Of a stretch of 64,000 nucleotides of DNA, positions 43,131-55,131 are shown piece by piece. The DNA lies in NCBI RefSeq assembly GCF_007994075.1, contig NZ_VIWU01000001.1:8184001-8248000 (forward strand), written 5' to 3'. Each line of letters starts with the position of its first letter. Position 1 is the stretch's first letter. Origin of the DNA: Pseudonocardia hierapolitana. GTDB lineage: Bacteria; Actinomycetota; Actinomycetes; Mycobacteriales; Pseudonocardiaceae. The notes beneath the pieces are model-generated. The model worked only from the letters and a program-made list of their open reading frames with translations, was not told where the DNA came from and did no database searches. Both the position numbers and the translations under genes were made by a program.

Positions 43131-44263
43131 TGGGTTCCGCCGAGCACATCGCCGAGCATGTCGCGGCACTGCGGCTGGTGGACCACCACGTGCACGGCGC
43201 GTTCACCGCCGATCTCGGCCGCGCGGAGTTCGAGACCCATCTCAACGAGGGCTCACCCGAGCCCGTCCCGGAGTGGATGACGCAGTTCGACTCGCAGCTC
43301 GGCTTCGCCATCCGCCGCTGGTGCGCGCCCGTGCTCGACCTCCCGGCGCACGCGCCCGCCGACGAGTACTGGGCCCGCCGCGCCGAGCTCGGCGTCCGCG
43401 CGGTCACCGAACGGCTCCTGCGGGCCGCCGGGGTGTCGGACTGGCTCGTCGACACCGGGTTCGGCGCGGGCACGGTCCTCGACGTCGACGGGATGGCCGG
43501 CGCGTCGCAGGCACGCGGACACCTCATCGTCCGGCTGGAGTCGGTCGCCGAGGAGCTGCCCGCCGACGGGGTCGCCGGCCGTGACTACGCCGACGAGTTC
43601 GGCGCCCGGCTGGAGCGCGCCGCGCACGGGGCCGTGGGGGTCAAGTCGATCCTCGCCTACCGGGCCGGGTTCGACATCGACCTCTCGCCGCCCGCGCCGC
43701 ACGCGGTGGCCGACGCGGCCCGCCGATGGGTCGACGGGGGCGCGACGCGGCTGGTCGACCCGGTGCTCCTGCGCCACGGCCTGCACGCCGCGGTGCGCCT
43801 GGGACTGCCGATCCAGATCCACACCGGATTCGGCGACCGCGACCTGGACCTGCACCGGGCCAACCCGATCCACCTGCTGGACTTCCTGCGCACGCCGGGG
43901 GTGGCGGACGTGCCGATCGTGCTCCTGCACTGCTACCCGTACCACCGCGAGGCCGGCTACCTCGCCCAGGCGTTCGGGAACGTCCACTTCGACGTCGGCC
44001 TCGCGATCAACCACGTCGGGGTGCGCAGCACCCAGGTGGTGGCGGAGTCCTTCGAGCTGGCGCCGTTCGCGAAGCAGCTCTACTCCTCCGACGCGTGGGG
44101 CCCGCCGGAGCTGCACCACCTCGGCGCCGTGCTGTGGCGGCGGGCGGTCACGTCGGTCCTCGGCGACTGGGTGACGAGCGGCGACTGGTCGGCGGCCGAT
44201 GCCCGGCGGGTGGCCGACATGGTCGGCCGCGACAACGCCCGCCACGTCTACCGGCTGGGCTGA
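43130..44263 (+). CDS. amidohydrolase 2-family protein (FluG N-terminal-like)
   Basis: A 377-residue TIM-barrel hydrolase. The metal motif is DHHVHG (residues 18-23), with further ligands likely in IQIHTGFGDRD, LLHCYPYHREAGYLA and YSSDAWGPPELH. It is translated from an ATG overlapping the ligase stop. In fungal FluG and plant nodulin-like proteins an amidohydrolase and a glutamine-synthetase domain are fused in one chain; here they are adjacent genes. It may hydrolyse a gamma-glutamyl amide; this is inference. Confidence 0.82.
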   Translation: MGSAEHIAEHVAALRLVDHHVHGAFTADLGRAEFETHLNEGSPEPVPEWMTQFDSQLGFAIRRWCAPVLDLPAHAPADEYWARRAELGVRAVTERLLRAAGVSDWLVDTGFGAGTVLDVDGMAGASQARGHLIVRLESVAEELPADGVAGRDYADEFGARLERAAHGAVGVKSILAYRAGFDIDLSPPAPHAVADAARRWVDGGATRLVDPVLLRHGLHAAVRLGLPIQIHTGFGDRDLDLHRANPIHLLDFLRTPGVADVPIVLLHCYPYHREAGYLAQAFGNVHFDVGLAINHVGVRSTQVVAESFELAPFAKQLYSSDAWGPPELHHLGAVLWRRAVTSVLGDWVTSGDWSAADARRVADMVGRDNARHVYRLG

Positions 44264-44283
44264 AACCCGGCGAAGATCGACAG

Positions 44284-45066
44284 GTGACCCACGCGAGGAC
44301 CTCCGACGGCACCCGCATCGCGTACCAGACCTCCGGCGCGGGAGCGCCGCTGCTGATGCTCAGCGGCCAGGCGAGCTCGCACCGGTGGTGGACCCGGGTC
44401 CGCGCGGACTTCGACGCCTACCGCCAGGTCATCACGCTCGACTACCGCGGCACCGGCGACAGCGACGCGCCACCCGGTCCCTACCGCACCCAGGGCTTCG
44501 CCGAGGACGCGATCGCCGTGCTGAACCACCTCGACATCGAGCGCGCCGACGTCTACGGCACCTCGATGGGTGGCCGGGTCGCGCAGTGGATCGCCGTGAC
44601 GCACCCGCACCGGGTGCGGCGCCTCGTGCTCGGCTGCACCTCACCCGGCGGTCCGCACGCCGTCGAGCGCTCGGCCGCGGTGCGCCGGGCGCTCGCCGAC
44701 CCCGACCCCGCGGCCGCCCGGCGGGCCCTGCTCGGCCTCATGTACTCCCCGGAGTGGCTCGCGCGGAACCCCGAGCCGTACTGGACGCTCGGCGACCCGA
44801 CGATGTCCCGGCACGCCCGCCACCAGCACCTGCTCGCGAGCAACGCGCACGACGCGTGGGACGCGCTCCCCCGGATCGCCGCCCCCACGCTCGTCCTGCA
44901 CGGCGACGAGGACGAGCTCAACCCCACGGCCAACGCGCCACTTCTCGCGGACCGGATCCCCGGGGCTCGGCTGCACCTGATCGCCGGCGCCCGGCACGCC
45001 TACTTCGAGGAGTACCGCGACGTCGCAGGTCCGGCCGCGCGGGAGTTCCTGACCGACACGTGCTGA
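44284..45066 (+). CDS. alpha/beta hydrolase
   Basis: A 260-residue serine hydrolase with nucleophile elbow GTSMGG (Ser94), oxyanion strand LLMLSGQASSHRWW, acid HGDEDELNP and a probable His in GARHAYFEEY. GTG 44284 follows the amidohydrolase gene by 20 bp, so it is probably in the same operon. Substrate unknown; esterase or lactonase activity is likely. Confidence 0.8.
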   Translation: MTHARTSDGTRIAYQTSGAGAPLLMLSGQASSHRWWTRVRADFDAYRQVITLDYRGTGDSDAPPGPYRTQGFAEDAIAVLNHLDIERADVYGTSMGGRVAQWIAVTHPHRVRRLVLGCTSPGGPHAVERSAAVRRALADPDPAAARRALLGLMYSPEWLARNPEPYWTLGDPTMSRHARHQHLLASNAHDAWDALPRIAAPTLVLHGDEDELNPTANAPLLADRIPGARLHLIAGARHAYFEEYRDVAGPAAREFLTDTC

Positions 45067-45113
45067 CGGGTGCCGTCGACGGCCGCGTCCGCGCTCAGGA
45101 GACCCACCGGACC

Positions 45114-45998
45114 CTAGGAAGCCACGCGGTCGGCGAGCGCCCGTACGTCGCCCGCGATGCGGGGCCAGAGCGCGCGAGGCAGGTCGTGGCCCACCCCGGG
45201 CAGCTGCACGAGCCGGGCATCCGGCACGGCGGCGGCCGTGGCGCGGGCCGCCGACGGCCGCACCACCGGGTCCTGCTCGCCGTGCAGCACGAGCGCGGGA
45301 ACGGTCAGCTCGGCCAGCCGGCCGCCGTGCCACGGGGCGCCGGTCTGGCGGCTCTGCGCCCTCACGTCCCGTATCCCGCTCGTCACCTCGCGCTCGACCG
45401 CGGCCCGCACCTCTGCCTCGTCGAACGGGTAGCCCGGCGACGCGATGGCGCGGGCCAGCGCGAGCCCGGCGGCGACGTCGCCCTCGGGCCCTTCGGGAAA
45501 CTTCAGCCGCGACATCCGCAGCACGAAGCCGAGCCGGACGTGCCGCAGCTGGCTCAGCCCGGCCGCGTCGCTGGGCATCGCGCCGGACACCGTGATGCTG
45601 CGGACCCGGCCCGGGTGGCGCAGTGCGATGCGCTGCGCGAGCAGGCCGCCCAGCGAGTGGCCGAACACGTGCGCCGAGCTCCAGCCGACCGCGTCGAGGA
45701 CGGCCACGGCGTCGTCGGTCATGTCCTCGGCCGAGTACGGCGCCGACCGCCCACGGAACAGCGCCGTGAACGGGTGGACGTGGTCCTCGTCGGGGAACCG
45801 GGTGGACTCCCCGGAGTCGCGCTGGTCGTACGCGACGACGTGGAACCCCTGCTCCACCAGCGCGAACACGAAACCCTGCGGCCACCACGCCCGGGAGACC
45901 CCGAGGCCCATCACGAGCAGCAGCGGGTCGCCACCCGCACCGCCGAGGTCGGAGTAGGCGATCCGGACGGTGCCGTTGCGGGCGTAGTGGGTGTTCAC
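45114..45998 (-). CDS. alpha/beta hydrolase
   Basis: A 294-residue hydrolase with GHSLGG (Ser115), the strand LLLVMGLGVSRAWWPQGF, the segment YDQRDSGES and a C-terminal GVGHDLP with the catalytic His. It resembles aclacinomycin methylesterase RdmC-like enzymes. It is divergent from the TetR gene, which probably controls it. GTG start with GGGAGGG upstream. Confidence 0.82.
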   Translation of the reverse strand: MNTHYARNGTVRIAYSDLGGAGGDPLLLVMGLGVSRAWWPQGFVFALVEQGFHVVAYDQRDSGESTRFPDEDHVHPFTALFRGRSAPYSAEDMTDDAVAVLDAVGWSSAHVFGHSLGGLLAQRIALRHPGRVRSITVSGAMPSDAAGLSQLRHVRLGFVLRMSRLKFPEGPEGDVAAGLALARAIASPGYPFDEAEVRAAVEREVTSGIRDVRAQSRQTGAPWHGGRLAELTVPALVLHGEQDPVVRPSAARATAAAVPDARLVQLPGVGHDLPRALWPRIAGDVRALADRVAS

Positions 45999-46025
45999 GA
46001 CGGCCCTCCCTCTTCTGCGATCAGC

Positions 46026-46067
46026 GTTCGCAGATACGAGGTTACGTGACTGGGTACGCTGTTCGCA
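46026..46067. promoter_or_regulatory. TetR operator candidate with GTTCGCA repeats
   Basis: GTTCGCA occurs at 46026-46032 and 46061-46067, 35 bp apart, in the 85-bp gap between the hydrolase and TetR genes. Such paired sites are likely targets of the TetR protein. Confidence 0.45.
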
Positions 46068-46083
46068 AAACGATGGAGGTCAC

Positions 46084-46764
46084 ATGGCGGACCGGCCCCG
46101 CAGCATCTGGCTGCGCCCGGAGCGGACCGGGCGGGGCCCCGTCCCCGAGCACGACCGCGCCCGGATCTCCGCCGCCGCGGTCACGCTCGCCGACGCGGAC
46201 GGCCTCGCGGCCGTCTCGATGCGCAGGATCGCCTCGGTGCTCGGCACGGGACCCGCGTCGCTGTACCGCTACGTCGACTCCCGCGACGAGCTGCTCGAGC
46301 TCATGGCCGACGCCGTCGCGGGCGAGCTCGACCTGAGCCGGCCACCGTCCGGGGACTGGCGGGCCGACCTCGTCGCGCTCGCCCACCAGCTGCGCGGCGC
46401 CTACCGCCGCCACCCCTGGCTGCTCGACCTCGTGCCCGGCCGCGTCGGGATCGGCCCGCGAGCGGTCGACCAGCTGGAATACGCCCTCGCCGCGCTGGCC
46501 CGGGTGGACGTCGCGGGCCCGGTCAAGCTGGAGGCCGTGGCGATGCTGAACGGCATCGTCGCGCTCGCCGTGCGCACCGAGCTGACCGTCGGCGACTCCA
46601 CGGCGTCCTGGAGCGCCGCCCAGGCCGAGTTCCTCGGGGCGGTCGTCTCAGCGGGTGGCCACCCGCATCTGGCTGCGGCGCTCGCCGACGCGCCACCGGC
46701 GCCCGAGGACGCCATCGTCGATCGGATCCTGCCGCGCATGCTGGCCGGTCTCCTGGAGGCGTGA
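46084..46764 (+). CDS. TetR-family transcriptional regulator
   Basis: A 226-residue regulator with an N-terminal helix-turn-helix (ISAAAVTLADADGLAAVSMRRIASVLGTGPASLYRYVDSRDELLE, about 29-73) and a TetR C-terminal domain of the TetR/AcrR C33 type. GGAGGT precedes the ATG. It probably represses itself and the divergent hydrolase gene. Confidence 0.9.
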   Translation: MADRPRSIWLRPERTGRGPVPEHDRARISAAAVTLADADGLAAVSMRRIASVLGTGPASLYRYVDSRDELLELMADAVAGELDLSRPPSGDWRADLVALAHQLRGAYRRHPWLLDLVPGRVGIGPRAVDQLEYALAALARVDVAGPVKLEAVAMLNGIVALAVRTELTVGDSTASWSAAQAEFLGAVVSAGGHPHLAAALADAPPAPEDAIVDRILPRMLAGLLEA

Positions 46765-46843
46765 CCGGTCCCCCGTTCACGGACGAGACCGGCACCAGCA
46801 ATTCCGAACTTCGGCCCCCGGCGTGCTCCGTGCGTGTAGCGGG

Positions 46844-46963
46844 TGGCTGGGTTGGGATCACTACCGAATGGCGTGGTTGCTCGGGCGGCCGTCCCCGATT
46901 TGAGGGCACGGCGGTTGTCGACGAGACCGTCTCTACCGGGTGCCTACGCAACTATCCTGTGGT
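46844..46963 (+). repeat. inverted repeat flanking the HNH gene, left arm
   Basis: 120 bp (start TGGCTGGGTTGGGATCAC, end CAACTATCCTGTGGT) matching the complement of 48926-49044 at about nine of ten positions. A third, partial copy in the same orientation lies at 47171-47220. Confidence 0.85.
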
Positions 46964-47359
46964 ACCGACCCACCCCGCAGGCTCCTCCGGGGAGTAGTTG
47001 TCGTCGTTGCGCCGCGTTCCCGTTCCAACGCGTTCCGTTCGGCCGCGTTCCGCGGAACGCTTCTCTCGTGGGCGAGCCCGGTCGCCTCGGGCGGGAGTAG
47101 CGATCGGCGTCAGCGGTGTCTCGGGTGCTTGGACCCGTAGCCGGCGCATCTCGCGCGTGTGGCGGTGGCCGGGTTGGGATCACTACCGAATAGCCTGGTC
47201 GCTCGGGCGGCCGTCCCCGACATGAAATAGTTCTCGTCGTTCCGCCGCGTGAGTTTCGCCGCGTTCCGCGGGACGCCACCCGACCCTCCACGGGGCAGGA
47301 ATTGTCGGACCCGGCTGCCATCCTTGAGATCGAACATCAGTTCGCCTCAGGAGGTGCCC
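46964..47359. other. repeat-rich leader region of the HNH gene
   Basis: No gene. It holds the palindrome GCGTTCCGCGGAACGC at 47045-47060, a one-mismatch copy at 47261-47276, further GTTCC units around 47015-47040, and the partial copy of the inverted-repeat arm. AGGAGG at 47349-47354 is the ribosome-binding site of the HNH gene. Confidence 0.7.
47171..47220 (+). repeat. partial third copy of the inverted-repeat arm
   Basis: Fifty bases starting GGGTTGGGATCACTACCGAA match the first part of the left arm, in the same orientation, with a few changes. Confidence 0.8.
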
Positions 47360-48790
47360 GTGTCCGTGATCGCGCTCCCCACCGCACTACCCGCGATGAC
47401 AACCGACGACCTCGAATCCGAACTGCTCGGGCTGGCCGGGCACATCGCCGCCGCCGAATGCCGGTTCCTGCAGTTGTTGGCCGAGTTCGACCAGCGCAAG
47501 GGCTGGGCCGGGGACGGGATCTACTCCTGTGCGCACTGGTTGTCCTGGCGCGCCGGGATGAACCTGCGCACCGCCACCGAACGCCTCCGCGTCGCCCACG
47601 CCCTACGCAACCTCCCGAAGATCAGCGAGGCGTTCGGCACCGGGGAGCTGTCCTACTCCAAGGTCCGGGCGATCACCCGCCTCGTCGGCTCCGACAACGC
47701 GACCCTGACCCGCCTCGCCGCCGAGATCGCCGCCGGGACCTCCGAGTTGCGCCACACCGGGGTGGCCGACCCGGACACCGCCGAACAGATCCTGTTGAGC
47801 CTGGCCCGCAACGGCACCGCCGGCCATGTGGAGACCGTGGTGCGGGCGGTGCGCCGCCGCCACACCCCGCCCGACAACCACACCGCCCGACGATCCTTGT
47901 CCTGGCAGTGGGACGAGGACGGGTCGCTGGTCCTGCGTGCCCGCCTCACCCCCGACGACGGCGCAGCGTTCATCGCCTCGATCGAAGCGCTGGTCCCGCC
48001 ACCGACCCCGATTAGCCACCCGGTGCCGGCGACGCCGGACGACCCGCAGCAGCGGGCGCGGGAGCAGGAACCCGGGCCGGCGGTGGATCGGGTGGCTGCA
48101 CGGCGTGCGGACGCGCTGCTCGCCCTGGTGAACGGCCACGCCCACACCGACTCCGACTCCGACTCCGAGGCGGGCTCGGGGGCGACGGTGGAGCGCGGGC
48201 GGGCGCAGGTGATCGTGCACCTGGACGCCACGACCGGTACCGCCCGCCTCGACGACGGCCCCGAGGTTCCGCACCCCACCGCCGAGCGGCTGGCGTGTGA
48301 TGCCCGGGTGCAGCTCCTGCTCAACGACCGCCGCGGCAACCGGATGTACCTGGGGCGCAACCGGCGCCTGGCCACCCCGGCCCAGATCGCCGCGTTGACT
48401 GTGCGGGATGGGGAGGGGTGTCAGTTCCCCGGCTGCAGCCACACCCGCCACCTGCACGCCCACCACGTCATCCCCTGGTGGTTCGGCGGCCGCACCGATG
48501 TCGACAACCTGATCCTGGTGTGCTCGTTCCACCACCGGCTGATCCACGACCACGGCTACCGCATCCGGTGGCTGGCCGGGCGGTGGGAGTTCCGCCGACC
48601 CGACAACACCCCCATCCCGGCCGCCCCGACGCCGTTGACCGGCAACACCGAGAGCCTGATCGAGATGCACACCCGCGCCCGGCTACAGATCGACCACACC
48701 ACACTCACCCCGGACTGGGAGGGCGACCGGCTCGACCCGGACCCCTTCCTCGACGCCCTGCTGCCCCGCCGGATCCGCACGGCAGCCTGA
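47360..48790 (+). CDS. DUF222/HNH endonuclease (13E12 repeat family)
   Basis: A 476-residue protein with an N-terminal DUF222 domain (about 15-330) and a C-terminal HNH nuclease: CQFPGCSHTRHLHAHHVIPWW then DNLILVCSFHHRLIHDHG, with Cys and His ligands intact. Genes of this family exist in many copies in actinobacteria; in Mycobacterium tuberculosis they make up the REP13E12 repeats. GTG 47360 is chosen for its AGGAGG. The stop codon touches a 16-bp palindrome, and the gene is enclosed by 120-bp inverted repeats, so it may be part of a mobile or homing unit. Confidence 0.87.
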   Translation: MSVIALPTALPAMTTDDLESELLGLAGHIAAAECRFLQLLAEFDQRKGWAGDGIYSCAHWLSWRAGMNLRTATERLRVAHALRNLPKISEAFGTGELSYSKVRAITRLVGSDNATLTRLAAEIAAGTSELRHTGVADPDTAEQILLSLARNGTAGHVETVVRAVRRRHTPPDNHTARRSLSWQWDEDGSLVLRARLTPDDGAAFIASIEALVPPPTPISHPVPATPDDPQQRAREQEPGPAVDRVAARRADALLALVNGHAHTDSDSDSEAGSGATVERGRAQVIVHLDATTGTARLDDGPEVPHPTAERLACDARVQLLLNDRRGNRMYLGRNRRLATPAQIAALTVRDGEGCQFPGCSHTRHLHAHHVIPWWFGGRTDVDNLILVCSFHHRLIHDHGYRIRWLAGRWEFRRPDNTPIPAAPTPLTGNTESLIEMHTRARLQIDHTTLTPDWEGDRLDPDPFLDALLPRRIRTAA

Positions 48791-48806
48791 GCGTTCCGCG
48801 GAACGC
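48791..48806. repeat. palindrome directly after the HNH stop
   Basis: GCGTTCCGCGGAACGC, identical to the copies at 47045 and 49172. It may act as a terminator stem or as the nuclease target. Confidence 0.75.
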
Positions 48807-48925
48807 ACCACCGGTCCCGAGCACGCGGACCGTCCGGGCCGGGCGAAGCCCGCCACGTTCGACAAGCGCGGTCCAGATGGTGAGACCACCTGGCTCCGAC
48901 ACCACGCGGGAAGGGGAGGAATGGG

Positions 48926-49044
48926 ACCACAGGACAGTTGCGCAGGCACCCGGCAGGGGCGGTCTCGTCGCGACCGCCGTGCCCTCAAGACGGGGACGGC
49001 CGCCCGAGCGACCACGCCATTCGGTAGTGATCCCAACCCAGCCA
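48926..49044 (+). repeat. inverted repeat flanking the HNH gene, right arm
   Basis: Complement of 46844-46963. Together the arms bound a unit of about 2.2 kb. The rest of the 495-bp gap to metH has no gene, only one more 16-bp palindrome. Confidence 0.85.
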
Positions 49045-49171
49045 CGCACACCACGTACGGATTCGATGTGAGTCGGCGAGCCCACCACGAGAGCACAGCA
49101 ACGCCGACACCGTTCGGCCCGAGCCGGGAACGGCGCGCCCACGCAACCCCCGTCCCCCGCGACCGCCTCGA

Positions 49172-49187
49172 GCGTTCCGCGGAACGC
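49172..49187. repeat. fourth GCGTTCCGCGGAACGC-type palindrome
   Basis: A perfect copy, outside the right inverted-repeat arm, about 100 bp before the metH stop codon. Confidence 0.7.
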
Positions 49188-49285
49188 GCAAGTTCGGACC
49201 GGCCACCGCCCTCCTCGAACCCGCCCGGCGAGATCGCACAACACCTTGTTCACCTACGACGACCGACGAATCCGGACCTACTCAT

Positions 49286-52891
<3,606 letters not shown>

Positions 52892-52918
52892 CTGCGCACG
52901 CCCCCTCCGATGATGACC

Positions 52919-52986
52919 GGAGGCGCCCTTGCAGCAGATCGAGCCGGGCCGAGCGTGGCGGACTCCCGTCCGTTGCAGCGCCTCTC
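52919..52986 (-). ncRNA. S-adenosylhomocysteine (SAH) riboswitch candidate
   Basis: Read on the minus strand, the metH leader folds with P1 GAGGCGC/GCGCCTC, the hairpin CGGAC-GGGA-GTCCG, and conserved-looking parts GCGCTGCAACGG, CCACGCTCGG and CTGCAAGGGCGCC. These match the known SAH riboswitch layout (GCGCUGCRAC, CCAGGCUCGG, GCAACGGCGC) with single changes. SAH riboswitches turn on SAH recycling genes including metH. It lies 28 bp upstream of the start codon, next to the Shine-Dalgarno sequence. A -10-like TAGAGT at 53018-53023 would place the transcript start just before it. Confidence 0.72.
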
Positions 52987-53032
52987 GACCCGTCGACGAG
53001 CCTACCGCGAGCCCACAACTCTAGGCTGCGAA

Positions 53033-53047
53033 CGACAATCGTATTCA
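53033..53047. promoter_or_regulatory. Zur-like box
   Basis: CGACAATCGTATTCA, followed by TT, is an AT-rich 15-mer resembling the actinobacterial zinc-repressor site TGAAAATCATTTTCA (about 11 of 14 inner positions). It lies 14 bp before the methyltransferase start and in the shared promoter region with metH. Confidence 0.4.
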
Positions 53048-53061
53048 TTTAGGGGGAGACC

Positions 53062-53781
53062 GTGGACGGCTACCAGGAGTACGCGGCATCGGGCGAGTAC
53101 CTGCACCTGCTCAGCCTGCCGGCGTGGCCGGTGCTGCGACCCCGGCTGGCCACAGCGCTCACCGGCGTCGACCCGGACGCCGGGCCCGTGCTCGAACTGG
53201 GCGCGGGCACCGGGCTCGGCACGGACGTGCTGCTCGAGACGGTCCCGAACGACGTGCTGGCCGCCGAGCCGTCGGCATCGCTGCGCGGCGTGCTGCTCGC
53301 ACGGCTCGCCGACCGCGGCACCGACCGCGTCACCGTGTTCCCGGGCGGCGCCACCGAGGTGCCGCTACCGGACCGGATCGCCGCGGTCGTCGGGATGCAC
53401 ATGGTGGGACACCTCGCGCCCGCCGACCGGAAGCGGCTGTGGACCGCGGTGGCCGAGCGGCTCGCGCCGGGCGGCCCGGTGGTGCTGAACGTGCAGCCAC
53501 CGGGTGCGGCCGAGCCGGTGGCCGAGTGGCCGTGGATCGGCGTCACCGTGGGCGGGCTGGCCTACGAGGGCACCGGGAGCGCCGAGCCGACCGGACCGGA
53601 CTCGGTGCGCTGGCGGATGCGCTACCGCACCCGACGCGGCGACACCGTGCTCGCCGAGACGAGCGCCGACTACGACTGGTGGATCATCAGCGCAGAGCGC
53701 CTCGCCGCCGAACTGGCGGACGCCGCACTCGACGCGAGCGTGGACGAGGACCTGGTCATCGGGAGGAAGCCGCCGCTCTGA
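53062..53781 (+). CDS. SAM-dependent methyltransferase
   Basis: A 239-residue class I methyltransferase with motif I VLELGAGTGLGTDVL (43-57), an acidic strand end VLAAEPS and post-I segment GPVVLNVQPPG. Its target is unknown. GGGGGA precedes the GTG. It is divergent from metH, and a Zur-like box overlaps its promoter. Confidence 0.82.
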   Translation: MDGYQEYAASGEYLHLLSLPAWPVLRPRLATALTGVDPDAGPVLELGAGTGLGTDVLLETVPNDVLAAEPSASLRGVLLARLADRGTDRVTVFPGGATEVPLPDRIAAVVGMHMVGHLAPADRKRLWTAVAERLAPGGPVVLNVQPPGAAEPVAEWPWIGVTVGGLAYEGTGSAEPTGPDSVRWRMRYRTRRGDTVLAETSADYDWWIISAERLAAELADAALDASVDEDLVIGRKPPL

Positions 53782-53953
53782 CCACCGGGGCCGCGGGCCG
53801 GCCCCCGGCGCCCGGCCGGGCGCGCCGGGGAGGCGCGGCGAGACCGTGCCGGATGGCGTGGCCGGCATCGATGCCGTAGGCGAAGTCCGCCGCGACCGTC
53901 GCGAGGCGACGGAGGGCCTTCACGAGCGATCCACCGTTCGTCCGGTTCTGCAT
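53756..53953 (-). CDS. possible small protein of 65 residues
   Basis: The frame starts MQNRTNGGSLVKALRRLATV, contains an amphipathic helix (ADFAYGIDAGHAIRHGLA) and ends in a Pro/Ala/Arg-rich tail. AGGG lies eight bases before the ATG. It is divergent from the GlxA-like regulator and its last 26 bp overlap the end of the methyltransferase gene. No family recognised. Confidence 0.35.
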   Translation of the reverse strand: MQNRTNGGSLVKALRRLATVAADFAYGIDAGHAIRHGLAAPPRRARPGAGGRPAAPVVRAAASSR

Positions 53954-54023
53954 GCCTCGACCCTGCGCCGCTCCGGCGGCGGAGCACAGTGGCGCTGACG
54001 ACTCCTATCGTTAACATATCGCC

Positions 54024-55016
54024 ATGCGTGATCCGAGCTCGGTCGCCGTACTCGCCTACGACGGGATGTCGGCCTTCGAGACCGGCATCGTCACCGAGGT
54101 GTTCGGCATCTCGTGGCCCGAGATCGACGTCCCCTGGTACGCGCTGACGATCTGCACCGAGACCGCCGAACCGGTCCGGATGATCGGCGGCGCCACGCTG
54201 CACACGCCGCACGGCCTCGACGTGCTGGCCGACGCCGGCACGGTGATCGTCCCCAGCGTGGCCGACCCGGAGCGGGCTCCGTCCGCACGGGTCGTCGCCG
54301 CACTGCGGCAGGCGCACGACGACGGGGCCCGGCTGGTGTCCATCTGCACCGGCGCGTTCGCGCTGGCCGGGGCCGGCCTGCTCGACGGGCGGAGGGCCAC
54401 CACGCACTGGCGTCACAGCGACCTGCTGCGCCGCCGCCACCCGAGGGTCGAGGTCGATCCCGCACCGCTGTACGTCGACGACGGCGACGTGCTGACCAGC
54501 GCCGGCTGCGCGGCCGGTCTGGACCTGTGCATCCACCTCGTGCGCCGCGACCACGGCGCGGCGGTGGCGAACGCCGTCGCCCGCAGGTTGGTGATCCCAC
54601 CGCACCGCGAAGGCGGGCAGGCCCAGTACATCGAGGGCCCGGTCGTGGACGATCCCGAGGACAACCGGATCGCCCACAGCATGACCTGGATGCTGGAGAA
54701 CCTCCACCGGCCGATCACGCTCGACCAGCTCGCCGAGCGCACCCACATGTCGGCGCGCAGCTACCTGCGCCGGTTCCAGCGGTGCACCGGCACCAGCCCG
54801 ATCAGGTGGCTCATCGCCCGCCGCGTCCAGGCGAGCCTGCCCCTGCTCGAGCGCACCGATCTCGGAGTGGAGCAGATCGCCGCCGCGGTCGGGTTCGAGA
54901 CCCCGGTGACCTTCCGCCACCACTTCTCCCGCGCGATGCGCACCTCGCCGTCGGCCTACCGCCGCGCCTTCCACCCGCGCGAGTCCGCCCGCCTTCCGGC
55001 CGCCGACGCCGGATAG
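54024..55016 (+). CDS. GlxA/FtrA-family AraC transcriptional regulator
   Basis: A 330-residue protein with an N-terminal DJ-1/PfpI domain (VAVLAYDGMSAFETGIVTEVF; the nucleophile-elbow region is VSICTGAFALAGAGLLDG) fused to an AraC DNA-binding domain at about 225-320 with two helix-turn-helix units (LDQLAERTHMSARSYLRRFQ and VEQIAAAVGFETPVTFRHHF). Such regulators respond to small nitrogen or formaldehyde-related metabolites. TAACAT just before the ATG hints at a leaderless transcript. Confidence 0.9.
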   Translation: MRDPSSVAVLAYDGMSAFETGIVTEVFGISWPEIDVPWYALTICTETAEPVRMIGGATLHTPHGLDVLADAGTVIVPSVADPERAPSARVVAALRQAHDDGARLVSICTGAFALAGAGLLDGRRATTHWRHSDLLRRRHPRVEVDPAPLYVDDGDVLTSAGCAAGLDLCIHLVRRDHGAAVANAVARRLVIPPHREGGQAQYIEGPVVDDPEDNRIAHSMTWMLENLHRPITLDQLAERTHMSARSYLRRFQRCTGTSPIRWLIARRVQASLPLLERTDLGVEQIAAAVGFETPVTFRHHFSRAMRTSPSAYRRAFHPRESARLPAADAG

Positions 55017-55131
55017 CGCAGGGGCGACCTGCTGTTCCCTCCCGTCCGCACACGGTTGAGGAGCTCGTTTCGGACACTGGGATTAGCGTGTGGTCCTTGG
55101 CGGATCCGCTATTCGACCGGGAGGTCCCGAC

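Noticed and set aside
52892..53061. cobalamin riboswitch before metH
   Set aside because: No B12-box was seen in the leader; the structure fits an SAH riboswitch better.
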